DNA from: Lycocorax pyrrhopterus obiensis
Lineage: Eukaryota > Chordata > Aves > Passeriformes > Paradisaeidae
Assembly (NCBI GenBank): GCA_014706295.1
Contig: JACSVZ010000039.1
Span: 558,001 to 622,000 of the forward strand
DNA length: 64,000 bases
Direction of reading: 5' to 3'
Positions 13,787 to 26,276 of the stretch are shown in pieces. Made by a program: the position numbers and the translations under genes. The stretch's first letter is position 1, and every line of letters starts with the position of its first letter. The notes under the pieces were generated by a model. That model had not been told where the DNA came from. It searched no databases and worked only from the letters and a program-made list of their open reading frames with translations.

Positions 13787-16140
13787 TGCGCCTACCTGTG
13801 CTTTGAGGATATATGAATTAAAATGAGACTTTCATATACTGGAAATATATACCCTTCCAAACAAAACAATGACTTCTCTTTCTAACAATAAAGTAGAAAT
13901 TACAGTTTTGAAAGTGTCTTCCACAGTATCTCTTAGAAACAAGTTAGCAACACCTGGATAGTTCTGCCTTGACAGCACCCATGTTCCAAAGGGTACAACT
14001 GCTTCAACTCAAGGTTTAAAAAATGCTTAAAAAATAGCATATTTTTCAGTAAAGTTGCCATTCATTTTTATTTATTAAATTAAGGATAATTTAAATTAAG
14101 GATAAATTTTACAGTTCTATATTTTCAGAGCATAACATTGAGTATACTTGCTAATTTGCCTTTGGTGAGCAAGCAAACTAGGCAATCCAGAGTAGTATTC
14201 CAACGTAACCTCTCCCAAAGATCACACTAAAACATGAATATTGTTGTTCTTGTTTAAGCGCTCTTCTATTTGCTCACATGATTTTTTGACAGACAGTGAA
14301 GCAATGACATTTTCTTGTGCAATTATTAATGCTAGCAGCTGAGATTTAACTAAAGTAGGATCTTTCACAAAATTTCCTTATCTTTTATGGTTTGGCAAGA
14401 GTTGCTGTTTTCTAGTTGTAATTTCTGAGGACTAGATAATAGGGGACTTTGAAATTTAAAGCCTGAGCTTCTACTAAGAGAAGTAAATAGGTATTCTGTA
14501 TTTTGTAATGATGCCACTTAGGATACTTGAGATATGGGTATCAATGCCACTGAAAAATCCCACAGATGAATTTATTAATATTTAATAAATATTCTTATTT
14601 AAAATAGCCTTATAATAAAAATATGCCATAGTAATATATTATAGAACATGTATTATAATTATATTTAATGAATATTAATACCGATTTTTAAAATCCTGCT
14701 GATTTATTAAAGAGCTGTGATTTTACATTGTATCTTGGTGGATCTCTTATACTCCTATAAGAATATTTTAAGAAAATAAGTATGTTTTAAGAAAATAAGA
14801 GACAATAATGAAGGTTAAAACTATGCTCACAGACTGTATGCATTAAAAGCACGCAGAACACATTTATAGCATATAAGCAATAAATCTGCAAATAGCAAAC
14901 AAAAGTAAGACTCTGTTGCACAGCAATGCTCATGTATTGCTAATTATACCCTGGAAATATTCAAATAAAAAAAATTCTAATAGTATATAGTTTCATTAAA
15001 GATAAAAGCATATGTTCAGCTCTCAAATCTATCCAATGTTAAAAAGGAACAGAAATCTTTTAATCTCTTGGGCTTGTTTAATGTTGTAGATGAAACGAAA
15101 CCAGTGCATTTCAGGAATCCACAAGTAAAAGCAGTCAGAAAATTAGATTGTAAAAAATATACCATTAGAAACAGGAAATAATGGAGCCTGGTTCACTGTA
15201 CAGGTCCTGCATCACCTCTCCCCAGCCCTCCTCCCACACCCCGAGTTCTACTGTCTTCCCATGCTATCCAGGATGCAGAGCAAGAGAGGGCAATGCTGTG
15301 ACAGCAGCTGGGAAGGATGTGTGGATTGTCGAGCAGGCTGTTGCCAAAATGAATATATAATGTCAATGTTCGGCTTACCTCAGGCATACTAACTTGGTCT
15401 CTTCTCCACTCAGCTACAGATTTTAAAGCCTACATGAAGGTATTATTGACCTTCCACTTCTTTCAAAGTGATTTCAAGCTGGCTATCAAAAGTTACTTGT
15501 AGAGGAAATGACTGATAACCAAAGTGGACAGCACACTCCTGTAGGCCCTGTTTCCCAGGAAACAGATTAAAAAACTTACTAATTAGTTTTTTAGAACTCA
15601 TTTATCAGCATGTTAGATTTTATTTAATAATGGATATCTAAAATTTGTGAGTTTAATTCCTTCATGAGTTTCATGATTCACTACACCCTGCAACTATGAT
15701 AACTGCACCTTAGTTTCTGTTTTGCTAATTTACAGTTTTTGTGCCAAGTAACAGCTCTCTTTCCCAAGCAACTGACATATTTGGCAATTCAGGACAGGCA
15801 AATAATTATTACAGGTATCCTCAAATTGTGAGGTGTTATAAACAGAACTATTTTCACCTTTGATTTCACATCACCCTTGTCCACTTAGTCCAACCTGACT
15901 TCCACTCCTAATCATCAATGCCAGTTGAAAAGCTCACTTTTTTACAGAGAACATTAGCCCCCCCTTTTCTTATTTTACTCCACATTGCTTCCTTTGTTAG
16001 TTGATGGTTGCTATATATCTCTCTCTTCCTGTTTACATGCCAATATTTCTTCTATATATCAGTCTTGGGAACTGATACATATTATTTCAACTCTTTGGTC
16101 TGTAGGCCACATCTCAAGCCCTTACTCTGCCCTTACCCCT

Positions 16141-16420
16141 TCACAGAATCATAAAATCATAAAATGGAAAGGTTGGAAGGGATCTTAAAGATCATTTAGT
16201 CCCAACCCTCTGCAACGGGAAGGGACACCTCCCATTAGACCAGGTTGCTCAAGGCCTGATCTAGTCTGACCTTGAACAGCGCCAGGGCTGGCTCATCCAC
16301 AACTTCTCAGGGCAACCTGTTTCAGTATCTTAATGCCCTCACAGTAGAGAATTTCTTTTTAATACCTGGGCTAAATTTCCCCACTTTCATAATCTTTTTC
16401 ATGCTTTTCTCCATGCTACT
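16141..16420 (-). mobile_element. CR1 LINE 3' fragment (antisense)
   Basis: Begins TCACAGAATCATAAAATC, the reverse complement of the CR1 terminal repeat. It continues with the reversed CR1 3' UTR (ggaagggatcttaaagatca, cccattagaccaggttgctc, and the hallmark near ggcaacctgtttcagt). The element therefore runs on the minus strand. The 5' boundary, near 16420, is approximate because similarity fades. Confidence 0.9.
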
Positions 16421-16529
16421 TAACCTAATGTTCTCCACTAGACCCATCAGTTGGCTTCACTGCTGCAGGCTGTCAGAATCAAGCTTGTCCCTGGCAAGCT
16501 GTGGGGTGATAGGCAAAGATTAGAGGGAT

Positions 16530-17150
16530 GAGGTGCTAGTGAGGATCCTCTGCTGCTGACTCTGAAATGTGCTAGCTGCAGTGAAGCACACTTGCAGTCT
16601 TAGGGAGATGAGCCAGGGACTCCTGAGGTAACAGAAGCCAACAGGGAAACACCAGGGAAATGTTTCAAAGGAATTAATAGGTGTTCCTCTAGGAAGGCAA
16701 CACGACTGACAGCTCAGCTGAGGTGCCTTTACACCAATGCACACAGCACGGGCAAAAACTCGAGGTGTTGGAAGTCACTGTGCTGCTAGAAAGCTACAAC
16801 CTTGTTGCCATTACTGAAGCTCAGTGGGACAAATCCTATGACTGGAGCATGATTATTGAAGGCTAAAGAGTGTTCAGAATAGACACGGGAGGAAGGAGAA
16901 GCAGAGGGGTGGCCATCTGCATCTAGAGCTGGATTGAGTGTGGAGAGTTGTCTCTGAAGAACAATCATGAGGAGCTCGAAAGCCTGTGGGCAGGAATCAG
17001 AGACTGAGGCAACGATTGTGACTGGGGTCTGCTACAGGCCCCTGATCAAGGGGAGCCCATTGACAAAGTTTTCTTGCAGGAGGCATTGTGCTCACAGGCT
17101 CTTGTCCTGATGGGGAACCTCATCCCACCCAGCATCTGCTGGACAAGCTA
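16530..17150 (+). mobile_element. CR1 LINE ORF2 endonuclease fragment (decayed)
   Basis: On the plus strand, broken readings resemble the CR1 ORF2 endonuclease N-terminus: CLYTNAH at about 16724, then ESYNLVAITEAQWDKSYDW (about 16785-16845), a YRPPDQG-like stretch near 17035 and an LVLMGN..PPSICW remnant near 17105-17145, where intact elements have GDFNHP. Stops and frame changes show it is dead. It sits head-to-head with the opposite-strand CR1 tail just upstream, so these are pieces of two insertions or of a rearranged one. Confidence 0.75.
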
Positions 17151-19344
17151 ACTTTATGCTGTAGCTCTTCCGTAATTGTAGCTTTAGTGTATGATCTGTA
17201 TCAGCTGAGACTGGCTGAGAGGGGAAGATGGACAAAATTTTCTTTCATTCATTCTTGTCTTTTTACTTCTATGATCCACTTTACTGAAGCAAATGAGGGC
17301 CAGTCAGTTTGGTGATTGCTTTAGACAGTAGTAATTTACAAGACAATAGATTTTGATTACCATTTGACTTAAACAACTCTCTACATAAGGACAACAGATT
17401 GCTGAGAAAATTTAATTCAATAATCAAGAGATTCAAACGTTGACTCTTACTAGACCTTAAAATCCAGGCAACATGTTTTAATATTCAGAAAAATGAAGTG
17501 CTCTTCCACTATAAAAGCAAGATTTTTTTGGCTGATGAAAATGCACCCATGGTATTCCCCTTGGGACTCAATTAATTAAGAAAACTGAAACCTGCTCATT
17601 TTATACTTGAAAACCACCAGTGACATGAATAACTATATTTAAATCTTATTTGTCCCGAAGCAGGAAGGACTCTTGTAAACTGATGGGTGAAGTACTGTCT
17701 TGGCTGTGACTGACAAAGGATACTGCAAGCTATACACAGTTGGGGGAATTTATTGTCACCTATAACTAGCTGCAGCATGTATTAAATACATACTGTTGCA
17801 TGTATTAAAGCATCAGAGTAAGTTCATGATTACTCTCTTCCAGGCAAATTCAGTCATTAATGAATCGTACAAATTGCATCCTAGATAAGAAAAGATTCAA
17901 AACCATAGTTCGGATGAATGGGTGCTGTTTCAACTGCACAAGCACACATATACATTTCATTATATAATTGCCACTGAGATTTAAACATTTCTCTTTCTGC
18001 TTTTCAATGTACTACTTTTCAAATTGCTATTTTCATGAAGAATTGTGAATTCTTTCTCGCACAAATATCCAGTAAAGGCATTAAACTACTACTCAGAACT
18101 TCTGCATTTGCTTTTCTGTTAAATATATCAATAGTAGTATCTTGAGCACTGGCAAAATTTTACATAAAGGCTTTCAGATGAAACATGAGAGAAAAAATTA
18201 AAATGGGCAGTAAAGTCCCAAACAGGATAAGTTCATAAAACTATGTTGATGTCTCAGTGTCCCTCCAGATGCTGTTAGTGCTAATAACTTCAAAACAACT
18301 ACCCTAAAGGTAGCCAATTTCTGAAAGACAAAAAGGTTATAAAAAAATGAAGGAAATATCACATAACCTTTTTTTTTTGGTGTGTGTTGTTTGACTGGAG
18401 TGGCAATTCATGACTTAACAGCATCTTCAAAGTCAGTATTGATGTTTTAAACATAGCATGAGAAGAAGAAAGCAGCAACAGACCACTGAAACACATATCT
18501 CTTCCTTCTAGGTCTTGTTTGAAAGAGATTATGAGTGAGATGGGCCAGAGAGATGTGGTATTTGTTGAGCAGGAGCCCAACACAGCTCAACTTCAGAATC
18601 CTAAAAGTAGTGTCTTTGTGTTTTGGTTAACTCCTTAAAACAGGAGATCCAAGAGACAGACATAGATCTCTGTAAAAAAACCAGGGTGAAGGCCGGCACC
18701 TTTTGGCCCATAACTGATGCATTAGCCACGCTCTGAATTACAGCATCGACTGCACCTAAAAGAAGCACAATCAGTGAACTGAACTGTCTACAGTGCTGAC
18801 AAACCAGTGTGACACCACTAAGGATCGCACCACAGAAATCCTACGTAATGCAGCACTCTGTGATGTATTGGGCCATGACAGCTTTGAACACAACTGAACT
18901 GCACTGAAAAAGGCCAAAGATAAACCTGTTTTTCTTCTATCTCCAAAGTAATAAACAAGACTCTGGATTCCTTAACAAAGTTTCACACAGCTGTATATAC
19001 AAGAGATGTAAATATGACACGTATAAAGTGTCTTAATTTCTGTTAGACAGATTTGACTTTTAAACTAATTCCATATATAATGAACCTACAGCCAGCCCAG
19101 ACACACCACAGCAGGCTTCCAGACAGGCTCCAGGATGTCATCTCTGAAGTGCCCTACTGCCATGAGCTGTCCAAAACCTTCAACAGAAATATAAAACACA
19201 TATGCTACCCTAAACAGCACAGGGAGTTGGGAATCCCCAGTGCCTCCAACTGCTGCATTTGGGTTGTGGTGGGTTGACCTAAATTGACAGACAGCCTGTT
19301 AAACCAATTACGCTTCTCTCAATTTCACACATTTAAACCACGTG

Positions 19345-19785
19345 GAAAGGCGGGATTTAGGGAGGTTTTCCATTCCAGCTCGGTGCCGGGAGGAGACGGA
19401 GGGCGGCCCTCAGAGCCCAGGGCCCGCTGGGCCGGGCCGAGCCGAGTGCCCTTGCCCCTCCTGCCCCCCGACTCCCAATGCCCCAGCACGGACCCTGGGT
19501 CGCTGGGAGGGGGAACTATGGAGCCGTCCCACGCAGTTTTCTTAAGCCAGCAGGAGCTTTCAGTCTACAGCCAGCACACTTCACGCTGAACTGAAGCGAA
19601 TACCGTGCAGTTAGCGGCGCAGGGAGAGCAGGGGGCTCTCCTCACCGTGGACTCTGACCGGTAACAGCAACTTCAGAGGCAGAGAGAGAAGTAAAAGGCT
19701 GGTCACGTGGGACGACGCTCCAGAGCCTCTAAAGATGGCTTCGGAAGAGAGCAGAGGGCGGGTGCCGCGCTTCCCGCGTGCAGCT
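19345..19785. promoter_or_regulatory. CpG-rich patch in MEI4 intron 3
   Basis: A GC-rich block of about 440 bases with many CpGs (gcccgctgggccgggccgag, gttagcggcgcagg, gtgccgcgcttcccgcgtgc) and CACGTG-type E-boxes at about 19341 and 19704. It sits in AT-rich intron sequence. It could be a promoter for an internal MEI4 transcript or a separate RNA, a GC-rich repeat remnant, or an enhancer. Short ORFs on both strands, including one starting ATGGCTTCGGAAGAG at 19735 that stops after 17 codons, have no recognisable homology. Confidence 0.45.
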
Positions 19786-22700
19786 TAAAACACTTCTTGC
19801 AATGCCGTGGTAAAGACTGTAATATCATAACTGTCTCTTTAATCCATTTAAAGTACATGGGGGATGGACAGTTCACGTGTGGCTTGCAAAAGTTAAAAAA
19901 AGTGCCTATGCCAGTTTCTTTAAAAAGCCAAAGAAAAAAGAGGTTTTTTTTAAAGACTGGGGGAGAAAAAACTTTAGTGTTCAAGCCAAAAGAACTCATC
20001 CTTAAAAAATTAATAACCCCATATAATGGTCCAGGTCTTACAGTGTAACAAAACTGTGAGTTTTCATGAAAGAGATGTGTTACACCACAGCAGTTTTTTT
20101 GTCCTTTTTTCCTTCTTAAGTCTGTTAGTAAACTTCTTTATAATCTGTAAGTTTTGTGCCTGCTTTGTTTTCTCCTAATTTTTACCTCACACAAAAGAAT
20201 CCATATTTCAAACTAAAACTACTACACTAGTATAGGAGAAATGATCCCGTTTCAACACATTCTGGACAACAGATACAAATGTCAAGAGAACAGGCACATT
20301 TCAGTGCCAGTGAGTGAGTGATGCAACTAGGAGCAGGAGAAATGCACATTTGCTGTGTCTCTGTGGAGGTGGATGGAGACAGCTGTTGCCGAATCCCAAA
20401 CAGGTAGATCAAGCAAAAAACAATGTTCCAGTGCTTCCTTTCTGAAGTTTCTACTCCACTGGGGCTGTAATCACATGCCACAGCTCCTACCAGGGTTTTC
20501 CATGCAAAATGTTTTCCCATGTTTTGTCAGGTAGTAGACTCCATTTGAAAGCCAGAGCCGGCAGCTCTGCCAGCTGAATACAATCTCACAGAGTTTTATA
20601 ATACACTTTGGTCTGCTTGAAAGCAGGACTTACAAGGAACCTACATAAATACAATAGTGGTTCTGCTGACACAGCAGAGTGTGTCAGTGGAGTGACAACA
20701 CAAATGAACAATTTGCACATCGAAAGGCAATACACACCCCCACAGACCCCCAAAGGTCTCAGTGCTAAGGACTCAAAAACTGGTGATGAGCAAAGTGCTT
20801 GCTCCATAGATCAGCAGCGACTCACACATTTTGCAGCATGAAAGCAACAGCTCATCTGTACCAGAGTTACACACAGGATCCTCACAAGCTTTTCTGTGGC
20901 AGCCATACAGGAATGCAAGACCATGCCAGCAGAAGGTGCAAAGTCAGGCCTTTGCACAGATGGTTGAACCTCTGAACATTCATGCTTCACCCTTAGCAGC
21001 TGTGACTTGAGGCTCCATTTTTCAGATATTTCTAGAACGTTTATTCCAAAGGACTGTGTGTCTAACAATTGCATGCATACTTCTGAGCTGCCCTCTAAAC
21101 ATGGGAGGAAAGGAGAAAATTTAAAAAAGGAAAATTCAAGAGGCTACTTTTACTTTTAGTTTTTTGATATAAATAATTCAATATTCTAAGTAAAATTACC
21201 TTTTATTTTCTGTCACATACCTTAATTGACAGACTTACTTTTTTTCCTTTTGACACCTATGTCAATTTGGAGTTTCAGGTCTAATTCTATCCAAAGTGCA
21301 CAGCTTTAGGCAACTGAATCCAGGAAAAAATTTCTGAGTATGTCTTTGCTGGCTCTTACAGCTTCCAATACTTTATAATTAGAAACATTTCAAACAATAG
21401 GACTCAACAGTTACAGCAAGTTATTCTGCTGCTGTTTTTCTTCCTTTACATCTAAGGTAGAGGTAATTATTCCTTTTCCAATTCTCAAAGATTATTTAAA
21501 GTTATTTAACTTGCTTTGAAAAATGCCGAGATTGCTTTTGAAGATGTAATTAATTCATTAAGTGTAATCCACAGCACTTCTCTCTGTTAGCTTTTTGAAG
21601 GTGTTTCTCACAGCCCTTTGTCCTGGAAAGTTCCTGACAATTTTAATGGTGAGGATGGTAAAGGGAAAGCTGTGTCAAATACTATATCGCTGCATCAATG
21701 GCTGTCTATACAAATGCTTTTTGACAGTAAGGTGAGATACAACAAAATTCTTAATATTTTTATGCTGGAGGGATTTAAGAATTTTCCTGGAATGGAATTT
21801 CATACAGTTTGCGACTCTTTTCAGAAGACAGCCTTGTAAGTAATAGTAATTTTTTTTAAACCTTGATATTTCAATCACCACCTGTATAAAGTGTTCCTGG
21901 GAGATATCTGGTACACAGCACATAAAGAGTTAGTTATACAATTTACACTACTAATTCTGAATGCTACATGTTTATTTCCATTTTCAATTCAGTTTAAAGA
22001 AAACCAAACCTCTAATCTGGAAACCTCCAAGATTATCCCTTAGTAATTGGTTTATATGATTTTTAAACTCTTTTAATCTGTTTGACTGAAGTAATGGCTG
22101 CCAATAGTAATGACTGTTAATATTTTGGTGGAAGCAAGATACAACACATCTCATAAAAAGCCATCTGTTTTAGTAAAGTTATTCAGAGAAAATATGCCAC
22201 TTTCAAATTATGTGGACATACTCCACCTCTCCTGCATGATTCATAAAAACATTTTGCAGACCTGAAGCATCCCTGATCTATCAGAGTATTTTCTGCCATT
22301 TAAGATGTGACACCTCTCACTTAAACTTTGCCAGATTCCTCCAATCAACAGAAAATCCCTCTCCAGAAAACGTCTGGATTGCTCTTCCACAATTAACCTT
22401 ACTTCAATTATTTACTGACTTCCCACTCAGGTAGAGGATGGGAAATGGTGGAAACACAGGACAGCATCAACTATAAAAAAGTCCTTAATGAAGGACTGTT
22501 CAAACTTTTTGTTTTGTATCCAGTGATCACACACACACACACAAAATGAATCACACCTGGGTAACTCCATTCCTATCGCCATACAAATAGAATGTATGGT
22601 CACATCCTTTCAAAACACTGACCAGGGACACCTCTAATTAAAAACTAAGTCTTGTACCATGGTGACACTAAATTGGAAATGTTTCTGTTATTAGAAACAC

Positions 22701-23777
22701 AAGTCCTGGAAAGATTTCATTCTGAATGCTTAATAACCAAAATACAGGTACATCCTTTCCACCGAACACCCTCTTAATTTGGTAATAATATTTGTTTGAT
22801 GTTCATGTTCTGGGGTAAACACTCAATACACAGTGAGTGGGATTCATTTTAAATTAAGACAAATGGGTACATCCATCCACAGGCACAGCAGACCTCCAGG
22901 CTCTCATTTTGCTAAAGGCAACTTTAGAATTTATCCTAAAATAAGGACCTAGTACTGAGTGAGCATTCTTTAGGCTCCAAGGATTACAGGGGTAAGATCT
23001 TCATTTGCTTTAATGGTAGTGTAGTTGCCTACATGGGGACACTAGATTGGTATGTCTAAGTGTCAAACAATACCACCATTGTGTCTGTTCCAAGTTACTC
23101 TAAAAGGCAGAACGAAACCCAAAAATCCTAAAACAGGCAATGAAACTCATCACCTGTAGGGCATCTTGTGAGGACAGACCAGTGAAATTTCAGTTGAATG
23201 AGGAAATTACCAAGATGATACATGGAACAACACACACTGATGAATACAAACAAAATGCAATTCAATCCTATTTGTTGTTTGTCACGGGGACATATTATTT
23301 TTGAACTCTTCACTCATTTGCTTATATATTCTTAAAACACAAATTTGCAAGTATCGAGAGAAAGATGGATATATTAAGCAAACGAACTATTTTATCTAGA
23401 TGCTCAAGAAAGAACAAAAAACTGTATATTCATTACATATGAATGGATATCTACAGTATTATCATCATACAGCAAGAGAAACAATGTGGTTTTCCCTCAT
23501 ATTTTCTATAAAGTTGCTTTAAACTGCATTTTTATCAGTTATTTAAAGGTCCTGTACTTGGGAATAGGCTAGAACTTCTTGCAAGCATGAGCAAGAACTT
23601 CTTCAAGTGCTTCAGAGCATTTATTGTCCATATTGCAGAAAAGAACAATCACAAAAATCTCTGAGTAGTACTCTTCAAAATATAAGACAAACTTGTATTT
23701 TAAAAGTGCATAAAACCAGGAGAATACTACAGCATATGGAAATGGGATATGAAAGATAGATAATGTTTCAAACTTAC

Positions 23778-24337
23778 CCTATTGACATTCCTATTTCTTA
23801 AAATAATTTGAATTAGATTTTTCTTAAATTCTTCCATCTTCTTGAAACACTTCTTCAAAATATGATTAGATAATTTAGTATCAGTTATTAAACTGATCAA
23901 AACAGAAACTCCTTCAGTAAGGAAACTTGGAGCTGGGAATTTAGGACTATTGTAAAAAACGGTCAGTCCATCAAGCAACTGAGACACTGAAGTGCATATG
24001 GTGAAAGAATCATTCTCAAGCTCTGAGAAGTCTGCTTGAAGAACTCCTCCTTCCGACAGTTTTCTTATTTCAAGCAAACATTGCAAAAACTGCGCTGGAG
24101 CAGTCAGAGATTGCTCCTTGCTACTATGGCAAAGATTCAGTGGGGGAACTCTTTCCAACCAATGTTTAGAAGTGGTGACATTATGCTCAGATTGGTGAAA
24201 ATCTGAAGCTATGCCTAAAGAATCAAATGCAGAGTCATTACAGACATCACATCCAGAGTCTTCTAGCTGGCTTGAGTAGCTTGTAGGGTTTATAGATTCC
24301 TGACCCAGAAGAGTTTCAGCAGAGGTATGCTGTTTTC
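23778..24337 (-). CDS. MEI4: MEI4 coding exon 3 (largest exon)
   Basis: Largest coding exon of MEI4, 560 bases encoding residues 98-284 of the predicted protein. The acceptor is gtttgcatttcag just above 24337. Its first two bases complete an Arg codon started by exon 2. The donor is AGG|GTAAGT at 23777, leaving phase 0. Recognisable family peptides in order are SSQLEDSGCDV (about 119-129; mammals have LEDSGCDLSN), QFLQCLLEIRKL, SVSQLLDGLTVFYNSPK (mammals QLLDGLITFYRNPK) and HILKKCFKKMEEFKKNL (256-272; mammals HILKKCSKKLEEFEKTL). The region after LEDSGCD is low in recognisable motifs and is poorly conserved in the family, while the C-terminal half is helical and better conserved. No frameshift or stop is present, which argues for a functional gene rather than a relic. 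Confidence 0.93.
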
Positions 24338-26199
24338 CTGAAATGCAAACATGACAGTTACATTTGTGCAATGCTTAAATACATGCTTATTGAAAGTGCC
24401 ATATATACTTTCTCCTTTTTGCTTCCATGCAAAAATCATGTAATACATGTGTATGTTGGCTTCCCAAGAACTTCCCATGACTAGAATTTAGCTGTGGAAG
24501 AACATATTTTTAAATTAAAGTAAAAAATTTCAGAAGTTAATGTCTATTTGTGAACAAGATGTTTTATGCTCTTAGTAATACGAACAGTAATTTTCAGTTT
24601 AAAACTCAGAAATTTTAAGTTTTCCTATACATAATTTAAGTAGACATAAAACAAACAATTTAAGTGACTATCTATACTCCCATTAATCTACAGGGAAGAA
24701 AATGCATGTAAATTTCCAGTCCTCCAAACATTCTCACTGCTTTTATTCTCAAAAACTCAGACTGCTTTTAAAAGGCAGTGAAAGCCTGTTACTGTAACTG
24801 CATCAAATAAAATATTCTTCTTTATGTGTGCTCTTTTTCCCCAGTCAGGTAAGAAATTCTAACAGTCAAAGTTGAACAGAACATTAGATTTGATTTTTTC
24901 ATTATTTAACAAAGAGAAACATTCAGAATCAAAGGCTTCTTCAGTCATCACCTATATCATACCATCTCCTTCAAAGACACACAAACTACATTACAAGAGG
25001 TATGCAGTACATTCACACCAATAAATTACTTTTGTGTGCTACTGTAGAATATCTTTCATCCCATTTCACACATTAAATACATTTAAGGCAATGCTTCTTG
25101 ACATAAACTCAGCTCTAGGTGACAAAAGACACCTGTTCTACACGCTACCTATGCCAAAAGATCACAGTTAAAACAAGCCAGAGAAGTGAAGACCAACACA
25201 CGTAAACATCTTGGTGCCATGAGGCAAGGTTAGAACCCCATCCGACCAACTCCTGGCTCAGCCCTGCTTACTGGGGCAGAGTCACAAACTGCTTCCCCTC
25301 TCACTCTTAGAAAACACGCCTACACCGTTCACATTTTCCACAAGGATCCAAAGCAGTACCGTACTCCTCTGCCTTTGTATTCTTAAACTAATTTAAAAAA
25401 ATTATAGATGGTTTGGCCTCACAGGAAATAAATGTTATATTTCATAGCAAGTTAAAAAAAGCATTTTTAACACAGAAAACATCCCTAGGCAGCAACCTAC
25501 AGTATTCTGTATGTTAATAAAACACTACTGAAAAATTTTAATACAGACTTCATTAAATTGAGAATTTCAAATTAAATTCTGACCATTAGTTCAGTGTCTG
25601 GAAACATACCAGTACCAATGAGAGTACTATTACTGAGATCAAAACTGGAGACGTGGTTTATTTATTTATTGTTGAGTTTCACATCTTTGACATTCAGACA
25701 TATTTGAAATTGCACAGTATGGGTACCAACTGACTCCAAAGAAAAGGTCTAACTGTAGAGAAATCAGCTTCCATTTCCAGGAGGTAGGAAAAGCTGGACG
25801 TTTAAGGCCAGCCTAGCATTTTAAAGATTAACACTGTTTCCAAATGCCCTGCATATCCAAACTTGGAAACCAAGAAAAGAAGCAAAGCACACTTCCCATG
25901 GTCTGACTAACAAGAACAGGCATCCGTCTTTCATGTCTTCTCTCCCTAGGATTTGGGCAAAACACATTTGAGAAGAAAAAAAATGAAAGCTGCTTTTGGT
26001 TCCGCTTAAGGAAAATAAGCCCTTCCAGGGAATCCATCTACTGTGAGTTCCGCTATGTGGGTATTTTGTTCCTGTTCTTAATCCCATGGGACAACATGAA
26101 AATTGCTCATGAGGATTTAATGTCGGAAGTCAGAAGAAGTAAAGCAAGAACTATGTGCAAAAACCCCCTATGTATGTTTGCTGATTCTCTCGTGGAAGT

Positions 26200-26276
26200 A
26201 AAAAAAAAAAAAAAAAAACAACCAAAAACAGAAGAGGTGAAAGAAAGGGGAAGAAAAGAGAAGAAAAAAGGAAGAA
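26200..26276 (+). repeat. Poly-A and polypurine tract
   Basis: Nineteen consecutive A residues (26200-26218), followed after a short spacer by almost pure A/G sequence to about 26276. The reverse strand is a long polypyrimidine run. No gene-derived sequence is recognisable before the A-run, so it is not called a retropseudogene tail. Confidence 0.85.

Larger units (their letters stand above)
12031..23777 (-). other. MEI4 intron 3
   Basis: About 11.7 kb between exons 3 and 4. It holds CA/TA and TAATG microsatellites (12989-13032, 13731-13786), two CR1 fragments (16141-16420, 16530-17150) and a CpG-rich patch (19345-19785). ORFs elsewhere in it are short and show no recognisable protein family. 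Confidence 0.82.

Noticed and set aside
19262..19280. GTTGTGGTGGGTTGACCT, similar to the start of the LTR at 58632.
   Set aside because: Similarity ends after about 15 bases, and the following sequence is unrelated.
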